Assembly: GCA_030141605.1 (NCBI GenBank)
Contig: JAQGDQ010000134.1
Location: forward strand, 199,001-263,000
Reading direction: 5' to 3'
DNA: 64,000 bases
Source: Tubiluchus corallicola
Taxonomy: Eukaryota > Priapulida > Priapulimorpha > Priapulimorphida > Tubiluchidae
Under the pieces are notes generated by a model. The model saw only the letters and a list, made by a program, of their open reading frames with translations. It was not told the origin of the DNA and did not search any database. The position numbers and the translations under genes are program-made. Of the stretch, positions 47,501 through 60,935 are shown piece after piece; positions within the stretch are counted from its first letter, which is position 1, and every line of letters begins with the position of its first letter.

Positions 47501-48265
47501 TGTCATTCTTATACTATTTAGCTCTATACTGAAATTCTAGAATTTTTTTATACAGAAACCAAGCTTAGGTCGATCTGCGATGCAGCGCAACTCGTCTCAA
47601 CTGACAGAAAATAGTCGTAGATACATGATGAAGTCAACTGCGACTGATTTCCTGCTACTAAAAAGATAAGAGTTTCCGCGAGTTGCATCACTGCTCAGGT
47701 TGACAGCAACTGAGCTTGCATGAATGAAATTGAAAAATCTCTGATCAGACCACTTGACCTGAGGACCACAATCATTGTTGAACAATGGTCAGTTAAAACT
47801 GGGTGGATACCGTATGCCACAAGTGGAACATGAGCAACTCACTGGAACTGAGTTGGGTTGTAAGCTTGCTTATGTCGACTGTATTACTCAGAACCACTGT
47901 ATGCTTCCAGTTGCTGAGTCTTCAGTTGCGTTGCGTCATAAGGTTGACCTAAGCCTGCCTTAAAGAATTCAACCGTGTTCTGGAAACGTTATTTACAATA
48001 GCATTCTTTGTAAATGATATTGTGTAAACTAGTTGGTTCTTAACATAAAAAACTATTAGCCAGAAGTAATGATGTTATAAGCTAACCCTGTTTGCAAACA
48101 TAGTTGCTTTCAATTCTTTGCATCAGTTTCAATTTTGTAATGCATTTTTAACTGTTTACTTACATTAATTTTGCTTTTCAGGTTGTTGACTGTGGATGGG
48201 ATGAAATGGTGCGTGTTTATTCACCGCAAGCATTGAGGGAGCCACCATCAGTGCCTATACGGTGA
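41562..48265 (+). CDS. PEX7: Peroxin-7, PTS2 peroxisomal import receptor
   Basis: PEX7 is the soluble WD40 receptor that carries PTS2 enzymes (such as thiolase) from cytosol to the peroxisomal docking complex. Exons: 41562-41670, 43114-43289, 44005-44114, 44429-44541, 44806-45029, 46548-46703 and 48182-48265. All phases agree and give 323 aa, the usual family length. Recognised PEX7 blocks in order are [13 protein letters not shown] (N-terminus), [81 protein letters not shown]-type blade ends, [31 protein letters not shown] and the final [13 protein letters not shown]. The start ATG lies just before the GRHGYA block. Intron 1 holds a LINE end that stops close to the exon 2 acceptor. Part of exon 6 is copied into the NPAT intron. 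Confidence 0.96.
42590..43090 (-). mobile_element. non-LTR retrotransposon (CR1-like) 3' fragment in PEX7 intron 1
   Basis: The minus strand encodes a degenerate reverse-transcriptase C-terminus: [35 protein letters not shown], then [14 protein letters not shown] in another frame, with stops and frameshifts. This block is typical of CR1/L2-like LINEs. It is dead, and it ends about 25 bp before the PEX7 exon 2 boundary. Confidence 0.75.
44215..44335 (+). repeat. SINE tail copy in PEX7 intron 3
   Basis: The sequence GACACTGCTGATGTAATATC, AGGGGATTACT and GTCCAGTCCTGCCA follows the same order as the tail of the 5S-type SINE in LRR intron 3 (23155-23215). It is a diverged copy of the same family or of its shared 3' module. 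Confidence 0.55.
45085..46145. repeat. GGATC-motif-rich putative element in PEX7 intron 5
   Basis: Both ends are rich in GATC-containing motifs (for example GCGGATCGGATTGG at about 45172 and AGATCAGACCGCGGATC at about 46037). The outer parts hold loosely inverted GTCAGTGATGAG and CGTCATCGGTGAC. This looks like a MITE with subterminal repeats, but I could not find a target duplication. Confidence 0.35.
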
Positions 48266-51210
48266 CCTTGAAAGTATTTTAAAAAGCTGTGCCTTTAATT
48301 TTTTCAAGTTCAAATTCTTTTTTAATGGTTTCTTTTTTAGGAATTCATCTTGTTATCAAAATAGTGAAAATAACGCCGATGAATTCATATCGTGGAATGC
48401 AAACTTGTGCATTAAAAGGAAGTAGTGCTTTTTTCTTCCTTAATATATTGATTAATTTGCCACACGATTAATGTCATATGCGATCAAGTGATTAATGAAA
48501 TTACTGATGCTGCAGAAACTGTGCATTTTGTAGAAGGCGTACAGGTATCGCCAGTAATCGGCTGTACGTCATGTTCAAAAAAACTAAGCAAGTATTTTTA
48601 GTGTTAGTAGCAAATGAGGCAATTTACAAAGTTTTCTGAATTCTTCTCCATGGATTTCGCGAGCTTAAGTATTACAAAAACAGATTAATTGTAATTCATT
48701 ACCTATAAGCCAAGTAAACACAAATCATAAAATGTCTCATTATGTCAAATTATATTGCCATATCCTAATTTAATGTTAATTTTTTTACTTTGAAAGCCAT
48801 ACTTCATTACTGCTGTTACTTAGTTACATTACTAAATCTGCCAATTTGTGAGTTTATTATTCTTTAGCCACAATGTTCGTATGTGTCAAGAGTCAAACCT
48901 GTACATATTGTCATTAGCATGCTTGTTGTTGTTAATTTTTTATTGTACAGTAAAATTTGTAAATAAGAAATAATTTGATTAAATTGTTAAATACAGTAAT
49001 TTCCTGAGAAAATAGAAACTGCAGAAACAAAGTGTATTTCACATTTCTGTTCATCTTTTACTGACTTACTGTTGTATCTTTCCACATAAAATTACTGAAC
49101 AGCTAATTTTATAAAAAATAACATGTTTATTAACATTAGCAATAACTAAACATTGCAGACACAAAATGAAAAATGTACTGTTGCACTGAATTTTAGTAGT
49201 TAATCACAAACAAGGTGTTTCGCATTTTTAACACAATTTCAAAATCTTAATGTTTTTGTTTAATGAATACATAAGTAATGGCAAGCTAGGCTCACAGATT
49301 TTTATCAAATTTTTACCAAAGGTTGTTAGCATGGATAAACACAACTTACTTTTGGAAGCAGTGTTTGGAAGACTCGTCCTGAAATGCACATAAATTGTGA
49401 AAACGTGCTTCGAAAGTATCAACTTTTGCTCTTCAAATTAGCTGGCACTTAACGATATCATTAATTAGATTATGACTGTGAATACCTAGAATATTCTGTA
49501 ATTAATGCTTCAAAAGTATAAAAAATTATATATTCTTAGAAGAAAAAGATGTAGTAAAACAAACATGTAGGAAAAATTTACAGTAAAAGTAGCTAGGTGT
49601 TTGTAAACAAAGTTAAACAAATTGAACTACTTCGCACATTAAGAGAAGGTTTGTTAGGGTACAAAGAGTAACTTTTTTTTATTGATAGATCCCAGCTATA
49701 TGTAACGTTGGCTTTTTGCTGTACAAAAAATTAGGCTTTCTATAAACATTATACAGTGTAAACGTATATAAATAACTTCTAATTATATCAATATTCAATA
49801 ATAATAATAATTGTCAACTATAGATGTTAAACAAAATAATTGCAATAAACACAGTGCATTTAAAAAAAGTAGTGTTCATGGTTGTGCCCTAGTTAAAATG
49901 CATCGCAAAAAATTCTGGTGAAGTGCATTTTATTGTGCATATTGGTTTGCATTTTTAAACCCTGGGATAACTCAGGTGACAAGAATGATGATGATGCAAG
50001 TGATACAATTATGGTAATAGCTATAATAGGCTACGGAATAATGATTAAATAAAATTGACAAAATAACATTACTAACTGTATTTACAATAACAAAACAACA
50101 ATCGGTAACTGTCTCATTTCACCACAAAAATCAATAATTCCTATACAAAATGTAAATCAGGAATTTAAAGCATGTATCATACATGTACTAAAACATTATA
50201 CACATGTGCATATTACTGAGGCAGTCAAATAGTTATACATGTGCATGGCTTATTGCTCAATAAGAATGTTAAAACTGTAGAGATTTCAAACCAAAACAGT
50301 AATGGTAACACTACACAGAACATTTTGTTCGGCTTACAAAACTTAAGGGCTATTAAATAAATTCAAATGTACAAAAATACCCATTTGCAAGAACGCACAT
50401 GATTTAGAAAGATAAACAAAACAGATTTCGGAGCTAACAGCTATAAGGTACATTACACTATAAGATACATTAACATTGGTCAATCGTAATTTTTGTATTT
50501 GACAGGATAGCTAATGTTGTAAGTATTTCTTGCTTAACAGTTATTTTCCTAAATATGTGGTGCCATCAGTTGTAAAGAAGACAAAGCATCATTGCAAACA
50601 GCACCTTGGAAATTTTCTGAGGTAATTTGGCTAGCAAAAAAAAATCAATAAATGTGCATTTTAGCCTACAGCTTAGCCTACATTATCAAAATATTTTGAA
50701 ATGATATTTTTATCTAGTAATGTGGCATCCACATATTATTTACCGATCTGCAATAAAAATGCTTTACATGGGTAATGCATGACAATATAAATTTGGAAAA
50801 TATACAATAACTCAAAATATAAAAAATTACAACTGTAACTTATCACACATTTTTTACTATTGTTGCATTAGGATAGTTCTAAATGACATCTACTTCTCAT
50901 TATATTATACTACTATAACTAGTATTAACAGAAATGCTTGTAAAAAACATTACAACATAACAATTCCACATTCAAAACCAACTGCAAAATTTAACCTTGA
51001 ATTAAAAAAAATAGTCGTGTCTCTGGAAACCAAAAAAAATCATTGTGGATTAAAAAATTCCAGTTCCATGACTACAATATATTCGAAAAAGCATTCTAAA
51101 GGTTGAAATACACCGTTAACGGTGTTAGCTAGATGAAAATTAAAGCTGAATTCCATATATAGTTGGGGATTGCATCATGAAATTTTGAAAAACCACCAAA
51201 AGCACTGGTT
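48266..51210. other. convergent intergenic region between PEX7 and the DUF21 gene
   Basis: About 2.9 kb of AT-rich DNA between two 3' ends. I see no coding exon, tRNA or recognisable repeat. The short reading frames at 48289 and 49228 lack splice context and homology. Both genes' 3' UTRs must lie here. Confidence 0.55.
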
Positions 51211-51387
51211 CTACGTTTGGTTACTTCCATCTGCGTCTTCTCCAGTACTACTGCCATATTCCGGTATCGGAGAAAACTCCTTTATCACCAGTGGAGCCGA
51301 CTCGTCATCGGTGGTGTATGCGCTACCCGGGTACGAACGATTGGGGACGGAATGACTTTGAGATAGCCATAAACTCTTGTGTGAAAG
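51211..51387 (-). CDS. alternative terminal exon of the DUF21/CBS gene
   Basis: A TTTCTGCACTAG acceptor starts a phase-0 frame of 58 codons plus TAG: LSHKSLWLSQSHSVPNRSYP, TTDDESAPLVIKEFSPIPEY and STGEDADGSNQT. Phase 0 is exactly what upstream exons (ending 53326 or 53119) provide. The acidic D/E-S-x-P-L-V segment parallels the [10 protein letters not shown] end of the other terminal exon at 52148. I read it as an alternative cytoplasmic C-terminus; transcript evidence is needed to decide. Confidence 0.5.
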   Translation of the reverse strand, partial: LSHKSLWLSQSHSVPNRSYPGSAYTTDDESAPLVIKEFSPIPEYGSSTGEDADGSNQT

Positions 51388-52147
51388 CTAGTGCAGAAAT
51401 ACAGAAACGAATATTAAACAGAAGATAGCCAAATTATAGGAACATGCAAGCAAAGGAGAAGAAAACAAAATAGCGTGCTGTATAATTAGCCTAAGTGCTC
51501 TTTAGTGTGAAATGTAGTTTTTAAAATCGGTGCAAAGGTTTCAATTTCGAAAATCTCCAAACAGGAGTGGCAGGAACATCATGCATGCAAAAGACAGCAG
51601 AGAAAGGTTATATTCCAGTGCCATCTGCAGAAAAAAATCCAACTTTAAAAGTATGGATAGAATCTGTTGTCCTAATTAAGGACTCAGCAAAATATAGGTG
51701 CTGCATGAGCAATGAAACAGCCTTCAGTTCCAGTCTAAACCTTAAGTCCTTTTGAAAAAAAACGATTTTTATTTGCAAAAACAATTTTGTAATTACAACA
51801 AAAGTTCGGCTGCATTGGTATAATGTTAATAGTTACAATTGAAAAGACACGATTTAGACTTTTGAGAACATCGCAAAAGCATTTTTGACATAGATAATCA
51901 GGTTATAAGGTTTGTCAGACTAAGAGGAATGTGATGATATCAACATTTTATACCAACCATTCGTTGTTTTGGCATGATTCAAACTAACCATATCAAAACA
52001 AAAAGTTAAGCTCTTTATAACGGATTTAGGGTTTATGCAAGCAGAAAATAGATACAAGGGAGGCTCCATGCTCCGCAACTGCAAAAACGTTAGTATAGCC
52101 AAAACAAAAAAAGCATGCACTGCAAAATTTCTAACACTTTAGTGCAG

Positions 52148-55100
52148 TTATGTTGTATCATGAAGTAAGGGAGTTCGATCACTGCTATCTCCGAATCCGG
52201 AGTCCCGTTGTATTCCAGGTGCTGAAAATGTGATAGGATTACCGCCATGGCTCATGACTGACGTGTTTGTTACGTTACGGCTCATTGGCCCGGTCAGTCT
52301 AGCTGAGGATAGGATGGACTGCAGGTTAGTGGTTGAAATCTGAAAAGTAAGTTGGCCATCCTTAAGCTTTTAAAGTTAAAATTAAAAAAAAAGTTAAATA
52401 AGAAATGGCACGAAATACAGTGTTCAATGAAAACCACAGATGTGTTGTTTACTTAAAAAATATGGTGTTGTAAAACACAAAATACACTGTTGATTTCAGC
52501 TGGGCCTTTGAATGCAGTCCGTTTATAGAAACACTCGAAAATTTTACTGTTTAACCACAAAAACCTCTTGAATTGTTTGGAGTCATACTTGGTTATTCAT
52601 TTTATTTCAGACATGGCTAGATGCTACTTAACATGCCTATTTTACTGGTATTTAATGTGTGGGTCGTGATTCAAGGCAAACTGAATTTTTGTCACAGTGT
52701 TAGACGTAAATGCGATTTCTTGGAGAATCGACAAACTGACATTATGGTGTGGCACAAAGGCAAAATAGGACCCTACACTTGTTTTCTATAATACAGATCA
52801 GATAATGCTGTATTAATAAAGCTTATCACACTGCAAATTTGCAGCTGCACTGTTAATCACATGCTGCATTCATGCTTTGGGCACAGCTGCAAGTGCAAAA
52901 GCAACAGGTCTGAAACAGCGACAGCACACTCAAATTTTTCAAGATGCAATTACAACATCTGCAATGTTTTTATATAAACACACACACAAACACACAAATG
53001 TAAGTACAAAAACATTTATAAAAGAGTTTGTTTCATCACAATGATACTATTTTCTTTTTCACATTTTGTCTTTATTCTGTGATAAAATAAAGATGCTTAC
53101 TGATCAACAAACACTTACTGATTTTCTGCAGAGCAACTTCACCAACTGCTGGATTGGGTAGAAAATATCGCGTAGGTAAGTTCTACATTTGGTATAAAGT
53201 CAGCTGCTAGGACGTAACTTTCAATTTAGAACTTCCATAAAATTATGGCCATACAGGTTATGGCTTGAGTTAACATACTGGTACGTAAAACTGTGTAAAG
53301 GCTAATTACAATAGAGATATATTACCTGTCTAACAAAGGACCTTGCGACACGGATGCGCCTATGCACATCAATAAATACATCATCTTCATCAACTATCTC
53401 TTCCTGTATCAACTCTTCGATAACATCTTCAAGGGTTATGATTCCAACAACCTAAGAAAACAGCAAATCAAAACAATATGATCTTTTGACGCAGTAATAT
53501 ATGTACCATAGGTGAAACACAGCATCGACAAACATAAACAAAAAGGCACAAATCACTTTCAATACATTTTTTGAATTTTATAAGGCTAGTTAGGATGCAA
53601 AAAACAAAATACACAGTAGAAACTCTACAAAAGGAAAATTTTGGCGAAGCTCAAAAACTTCTTACGTTTTAATGCTTAATTATTTCCTTAACGAGCAATT
53701 TTACTTAATTAGTGGGTTTTCGTTCCTACAGTCTCATAAAACAGTTTTACTTGTTTGTAAAAAATTCTGCTTCACCTTATAGATACAAAACAGAGTTATA
53801 ATATATAAAGTTTGATTACACTTATGATTTCTGTGAGTGATAAGACACAGTTTGCGCTTAAGTAAATGATCATGGGGGTATGTGTATATTAAACCAAAGC
53901 AATTATTCCAAATCTTCAAATAGCGAACATATAAAAAGTATTACATTTACAGATCACTGAATACCCAATCTGCTATAATAAAAATATTATTGTCTACACG
54001 GCAACAAATGGGCAAACATCTAACATTATGGCAAAAACTCTCAAAAACTAAATTTACGCCAAATAACTTATCGAGAAAACATAAAAAAGAAAATGTGGAA
54101 AAGACAAATAATGCGATTGTGTACATTAAGTAAAAAAACTAAAAAATTACACTACTGAGATTCAAGCCTGAACTTGGTAGCTATGAGAAGCCATGTATAT
54201 TACATATAGATGTGCAATTAAAATCATTAAAAAACATACCTCTCTGGGTTTGTCACTCTCTAAACCGGAGCCTGGATCATCAGAAGTATACGGTGTCCGC
54301 TCCACTACAGCAAGATGGCATTTTCCCAACTGAAACTCGTTGAGTAGATCATACAACGGAGTGATACTTTTGACGAATGGAGCTTTGCGAAATGCCCTAA
54401 AACAGAAAGCTAATTTGACCACAAAACAAATAAATTAAATTATATATCATAGATATTAAAGCAACACATAATCTAATTGACTTCCACCATGTGGGAAAAA
54501 TTTAGAAAAGGTAGTAAAAAGTAATTAAAACTCAAGCTTTGGTGGAACAAAACTTTGCACTGACAAGAACCTGTCTAGCACCATAGTTTTTAATCATCGC
54601 TCAAGTTTAGTCAAAAATATTAATGTTTCTAGTTATAAGTGTAATATAAAGGAGTTTGTATGTTTCCTCTTCGTACTTAATTGAGCGTATGCAATGCTGT
54701 GCATATGTCCCCCACACTAGTTATAATAAACATTTGCTAATAAATTTTTCTCATCTATTTAAAAGCATAAAAGTATGCAGGCTCTTACCTATGTATATTG
54801 GAATTAACCACATCGCGCAGTGAGATGGGCGTGTCCAAGTCGTACAGCAAAAGTCGTTTTACGAGAACAATGCCCAAAATGTTCTGCTTGCTCTTTTCGT
54901 ACACTGGAATGCGAGAATGACCTTTGTTTAAAATCTGTAAAAAAAGAATTGCAACTTTATAAAATTAGCTAGGTGATTAATAAATTAATAATTAATCATG
55001 CATACGTTGACAGGCTGTCAAAGAAAATGGAAAACCAGCAACATTCTAGTAAGCTTGTTATACTTAATTTTTATGAACAACTATTACATTTACACATGTT

Positions 55101-58100
55101 AAACTATATTTTAAAACCAGAATGGCACTCAATAGAATGACCTCTGTTACAACCTTTAGAGTGTAATTTACTAAACTAATAGCCACTTAAGTTACAAAAT
55201 AATCAATTGTTCTGTCATATTATTCTAAATATAAATTATATAAATATAAATAACAAATTATTATTATTATTAATTTATGACTCTTACATTGTGTAAATTT
55301 TCTGCAGTGCTGTATTGTGATGTCACACAGATTCTTGCATTACAAGCCTATACTTAATAAAAATTGATTTACGCTCACAATTATTTATCGACCATTGCCA
55401 AAATTGAAAGCATTCTTCCCTGCCCCATGCCCCCAGAAAGCTCCTTGATAACCAGTGAAATAATTCTCATGTAATATTATTAACAAACACATTAGTAAAC
55501 CAATTAAAACATAACCTCCTTGGCGGAGGTAACAATGTCTTGTCAGTAACATAAGGAAACTATGTAATACCTTAAATCACAAAAGTTAAGAAACATGGCT
55601 TAGTTACATAAAAATGAATAAGAAGATCGTAGGAAAACACGAATGATATTTACTTTTCTCATGCTACCCCGATTTAACATTTCATCGGTGCTAATCATGA
55701 ATACACTTGCTAGAGGCACCATAGCATCTTGCACCGTCTTGTCCTTCATTTGCAAAGCACCCTGTAAAAAGTTATAGTTAATAATAAAAACAAAGATGGA
55801 AGAGCAAAAAAATCTATAAAATTACTACACCTGACTAAACGTCATAAATTGTGTAACTATTTCTGCACATTCTACAGCCAGGCAAAGTAACATACACAAA
55901 CGCTTATATATTATTCGTTTCTCTGTCCTCGAAGATACCGTTTTCTTAAGGAAGTTGACATTGAGTAGGCATGCTGGAACATGCTCTTGACACAAAAAAC
56001 TCAGCCATAAAGATAAAAAGAAAGATATGTTTTGTAGACTTATTGCTAAGCTAAGAAGAGACATTTTGCATTAGCCAAAATGCTTACACATACAACTATA
56101 TTACATAACCATGGCAAAAAACAATCATAACAATAAGCAAAATTCATCATAAATTTAGAGAAAGCAAGCTGTGATGGATGAAACATTTGCATAAGCAACT
56201 GAAGTAATAAGTTCTATACACCTGCTTTATTTACATGTAGCACAAGTTTACAACATACAGCATTCCTAATGTGCGACATTTAGAACTAATTATATCTCAT
56301 AAGCACATAAATAAGCACATTGTATTTATTAACCCTAATAAACACATTACGAATTTACCTTAATAATAAGTATCTCATCTGATGATAGTGGCTCCTCATT
56401 TTCCTCGTGACTTGCGCCGTGAAGGTCCACCAACACTCCGAGTTCTGAACGGCGAAAGAAAGTCGGATGTTCTTTTCCCAGCAAACAATCCAGTAGCTTT
56501 GACAATGGCCAAGATACGATTACAAAAAGAGCCATCAGCAGATATACGAGTCTATATATATATATATATATAAAAAGAAATAATAATCGAGTTCATGCTT
56601 TAAAATGTAAGTTATATGAAAGACTATAATAAAATGACAAACAGTTTTTGTAATGGGCTGGTCATAAAACAGCTTCTCATAAGAAATTTATGAACAAACA
56701 GTGATACAATACTAAAAAACTTTTAGTAAGACTCTTTTTTGCAATATACTTTTTAAATAAACTATATTTGGTTAACCTACTTGATTCTAATTTGTACTTA
56801 CGGTGACAGAAAAGCACCGATTGCTAAACCATACCGGCTGCACAATGCCTGAGGAAAAACCCTATAACAAAATGATAAGGCGTTACCAAAAAAAAAATCG
56901 TAATTATAAGTGATTCTACCTTTAATTGTTACACAAAAAATTAAATATATTGTTAACGATTACAGAGCTACTAAACACACATTTTACATTTAGCCAGTTT
57001 ATTTATAGTTTCAAGGCTTTTCCTATGAGATGAGATACTGAACCAGCAGAGGTGTCATAGCATAAAACCGCCCAGAGCAAGTATTGAAACCAGTGATCAC
57101 CCAATCACTTGCTGGCCAGCCTCTGCAACTTCAACTGCAAAGTACAACTTTTAACAACTCGGCTAATCCCTCGCCTGAAATTATCAGTAAATTCATTATT
57201 ATGTATTTTTTGATTATTGTATGAATGTTAAGCTAACAATTATGCACTGCAGATTTGGCACGAGTGTTATTAACATAATAATTACTGTCAGTATCAAAAA
57301 TGATAAGTACTGCAGATCACTGAAAAAGTAAAGAATAGCACACAAACATGGATAAATATTTCCTAAAACAGCGCAACTTTATACAGCAAAAACAAATTTT
57401 GTATAAGTATTGCTACAAACACTTTTAGTGCAGCACCTTTAGTTTAAAAGCACTGAAAATTCCATAGACCTACACATTCAACTTGGTAAGGTGCCTCACT
57501 TAAAAATGTCAACTTCAAATAAGGAAATTGCAAATATGATAAATACAAAATAGCAAGTCAACACACATTCAAAAAACATTGTAAAGCATATCTTGAACAA
57601 AATGTAACTCACTCTCCAAACAACAACACAGCTGTAACGGATATTGCGATAGCCGTAATGGGATCCGATATCCTGTCCAAGAAAATGGGCATGGATTCCA
57701 CGGCAACGGCATTGGCTAACAACAAAGTGACGAGCAACAAGTGGTGACGCTTGACGAGGGGATAAATGCGGTTAGCATACTTTTGCTCGTTTGGCTTTCC
57801 GCTTTCTTGTAAAATCTGTAAAAACACGAGAAACGTTATCTAAATAGAGTTAAAAGAGAAAGAACGCAAACAAGACGAAGAAGTTTATGTGACTAAATAA
57901 CATATATAAATAAATAAATTCTTTATACTCTGAAAACCACAGGAATTTTGTAACATATCACAAAGTACCACAAACATAGAAAACAACATCAACATGTAAT
58001 ATTAAAAAAATATGTAGTCTAAAACAACATCGAAAATTTCAACATTATGAATTTCATAAGAAACCACTTAAAATAGAAATGTTCAAAAAACCTTGTTTGT

Positions 58101-60678
58101 ACTAGTTAGCAGACATAACTACTGGTGTAGAGCTACCAGTTTTTTACATTTTTATGAAGATATCTGGGTAAGTCCGTAATTGGAGGACATAACTGTCCTC
58201 AAAAGTTCTAGTTATATAATTCATCAATTTCTTTCCACTTTTCATGGTGATTTCACAAGCTTTGCTTCTTAAAGACAATGCAGCAACTATTTCTGATTGA
58301 TAAGCAGTATATAGTTAAGTAATGATATTAATGTAGCTCTGTAACCATATATGTAAAAAAATTTCTAACTATAGCACATAATAGTTCGGTAACAATAACA
58401 AGAATTGTAATATAAAACATACCCAAAATTATGTAATGATGAAGTCTATAATAAATTACAAAAATAAACTACAATTACAAATTGGTGAAATTCAGTACAG
58501 AAACAGTTAAACTTGCTTTCATTAAAAAGCAAAAACAAAGTGAAAGATTTGTTAGTGACAAAGAACTATAACAAGCCTAAGCACTGGAATCCAGCCGCAA
58601 TCAAACTTTCACGTTTTCCCAGCTAACATAATACGAATCCTTTGCTTTGCAAATTGGCATGTAAATTAGATAATTTCAGCAGAAAGTCCTGGGCAGTACT
58701 AAATCCTAGACGTAACTTGCAAAGAAAACGGGTAAATATAAAACCCTCATAGCTAATTGCATATAGAAAATTAACAGATCGTTATAGCTCAATGACGGGG
58801 TGCTCACCGCAACCCACTAGGTTGCAGGTTCACCTCCGAAAAAATTGTAATACCAAAAACTTAAAAATGGCGCTGCTGGTTCTTCGATCAAGAATGTGGG
58901 TTTATCGAAGTCATATGCTGTAAGAATAATCCGGACCAACTTGGAAATAAATATTATCATTACCATTATCATTACTACTACTGCTACTGCTACCGCTACT
59001 ACTACTATTATGTATATATATAACTTATTAAGGTTTACCTTCAGCTGCATGGTATCAAGAGAAAGCAATCCAAGAGTCAAGCCTGACATCAACCCTGTAA
59101 TTGAAAATGAAACTGAAACGTGATATAAATTAAACGCATAACAGTGTTAGGACAATTTTCACTAAATTTGAGCATTTCCAATTTCTAATTTACATTCTAT
59201 GTACAATAGTTAACAATTTTCGTGCCACTGTATAGAACTTTAGTGCGGCACAAACTTAAATATACAGCAGTTGTATGGTCATCACAGTATGTCACACTTA
59301 GAAATCTGCTTCAACAGGTTCAAAGGCAGTGCCTTCATATTATAAAAGACCATCAAGGCGAGGCTGTCACTGCTTTACACCTGAGACATGTGATGGCTAT
59401 CCTCATCCACTATTGCAAGACCTTAAATGATCAATTATGAACTATATGAGGACAATTGCAGAAACTGTTCAAGGTTTTCATTATACAAACATAAGGGGCC
59501 ATTTCTTCGCTGAAAGAGTTATTCAATGTTGGAATGCCATGACAAACAATTACAGTTATTGCCCCTAATGCTAAATTTTCAAGTGCAAATTGAAGGTCAC
59601 TAGGCAAGTTGAGCAATTAAACTTTAAAAGAGTAAGAATTAACAAAATAAAATCATTTTTCTCAACATATAAAATCATTAATCATATGCTTGTGAAGCTA
59701 TCTATGCAGAATCGTCCTGGCTAATGAATATATACTATACTGAACCATAATGCCCACTTTCCATGACTGTGACACATGAGTTACTGAACATGAATCCACT
59801 GAAGATCCCTACAATTACGTTGGTCACGGGCCTATTGCCAAAATTGTTTATCTTGTTTCTGTATTTTATTTAATTTACTCTATCAGTAATGCTTCAACGG
59901 GAATTTTATTGTCTTAACATAATTTGACTTGTTGCTTTGCTGAAATGTTTAATATTTTTGACATTTCTGCTTGCTCTGCTACCAATATTTTTAACAACAT
60001 TCATATTTTGTTGCCTTTTTATTACTTTATTACATCTTGACATGCTGCTTTGCTGAATTATTTAATATTTTTAATAACGTTTTGCTACCTTTGCCACTAT
60101 TAAGAATTATTCTGCAATCATAAAAGCACAGTACCACTTATTATTAATCCTGTCCAAAATATTATTAATAATTAAATTTTCTTGTGGGTAAATACATCTT
60201 ATAAAAAGCAATTTGTCTCTCTCTAAATGCTACTAACACCCTTTTTTATTTCCATTGGCAGTATTATTTGATTTTTAATGCGTAGTTACCAAAGGTGACC
60301 CAGTTGTCTTTCACCGCTATGCCTCATTTTATTAACTTCTACCGTGAAGTAAGCATATTTAGGCAAACTCACTGAATTGCATAAGGCAATAAAGTTAAAT
60401 AATAAACAAAACCAATTTATTCACCAACTGGTCTACCAATAACTGTGATTATGAGAATCCGAATACGTAGTCATCATCAAAGCAATATGTGTTTTCTGCT
60501 TAACATTAGTACCTGCAAATAACACTAGACCAACATAAACGCCAAGATAAATCCAAAACAATGTGTCTTGCCATGATAAGGCCGCCTCCTTTTCCGAATA
60601 AATTATTCCACTGCAGTTTAATTCATTCGATTCTTTAATAAGATAGCATAAAACTTCCGTTTCACTGGGTGTCGCCAT
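52148..60678 (-). CDS. DUF21 transmembrane / CBS-pair protein (CNNM-Mam3 superfamily)
   Basis: Exons (minus): 60678-60513, 59094-59039, 57815-57613, 56861-56802, 56551-56359, 55761-55654, 54934-54789, 54396-54240, 53451-53326 and 52339-52148. Phases agree and give about 468 aa. The DUF21 domain spans about residues 40-185: [57 protein letters not shown], the signature [13 protein letters not shown] and [20 protein letters not shown]. The CBS pair follows: [28 protein letters not shown] and, at its end, [20 protein letters not shown]. The family moves or senses divalent cations such as Mg2+ at plasma or organelle membranes. There is no large N-terminal domain and no cNMP-binding-like domain as in vertebrate CNNMs. 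The architecture is therefore the short Mam3/plant CBS-DUF21 type. It diverges from PPIL6. Confidence 0.92.
53119..53148 (-). other. possible 27/30-nt microexon of the DUF21 gene
   Basis: Between exons 53451-53326 and 52339-52148, a CAGCAG tandem acceptor and a TCA|GTAAGT donor enclose 27 or 30 nt ([10 protein letters not shown]). Both lengths keep phase 0, so the exon could be included or skipped, with a one-Gln NAGNAG choice. It is predicted from splice signals only. Confidence 0.4.
56551..56573. repeat. (TA)n tract at a splice acceptor
   Basis: About ten TA units run directly into the TAG acceptor of the DUF21 exon 56551-56359, replacing a normal pyrimidine tract. Confidence 0.85.
57020..57135 (-). 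repeat. SINE tail copy in DUF21 intron
   Basis: On the minus strand GACACCTCTGCTGGTTCAGT and ATCTCATCTCATAGGA match the tail of the SINE in LRR intron 3 and the copy at 63200. Confidence 0.55.
58781..59015 (+). repeat. tRNA-derived SINE ending in a triplet microsatellite
   Basis: The head TATAGCTCAATGACGGGGTG and CAGGTTCACCTCC has A- and B-box-like sequences. A body of about 100 bp follows, then a TAC/TAT-rich microsatellite tail (58955-59010). It lies in an intron of the DUF21 gene. Confidence 0.5.
59222..59620 (+). mobile_element. non-LTR retrotransposon 3' fragment in DUF21 intron 1
   Basis: The plus frame encodes [20 protein letters not shown], then [18 protein letters not shown]. These are the hallmark C-terminal blocks of CR1/Jockey-like reverse transcriptases. 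[14 protein letters not shown] follows near 59517, after frame breaks. It is truncated and inactive. Confidence 0.75.
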
Positions 60679-60935
60679 GTTAAATGAGGGTTAATAAAAT
60701 AGGAGATAACAGATTTCTTAGTAATAAATAATAAGACTAAAAATAATAATAAGTAAACGACAAAATTATTTAACTAAAAGTTTTTGATAAAAATTAGAAA
60801 TTTTTTTAACTCATTTATTTTTTTTGCATATCCTGTTCAAATTTATTTTTGCCTTTTAAATGTGTTTAACCCATTCCCATCGTCTATCCAAAATCGGTCT
60901 CTGGTGACTGTTGTTATGGGCACAAATGTAAACTA
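60679..60935. promoter_or_regulatory. bidirectional promoter between the DUF21 gene and PPIL6
   Basis: The divergent start codons are only 257 bp apart. No other feature is seen between them apart from AT-rich DNA with a short GC-richer patch around 60870-60920. Shared regulation is inferred from spacing. Confidence 0.6.
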
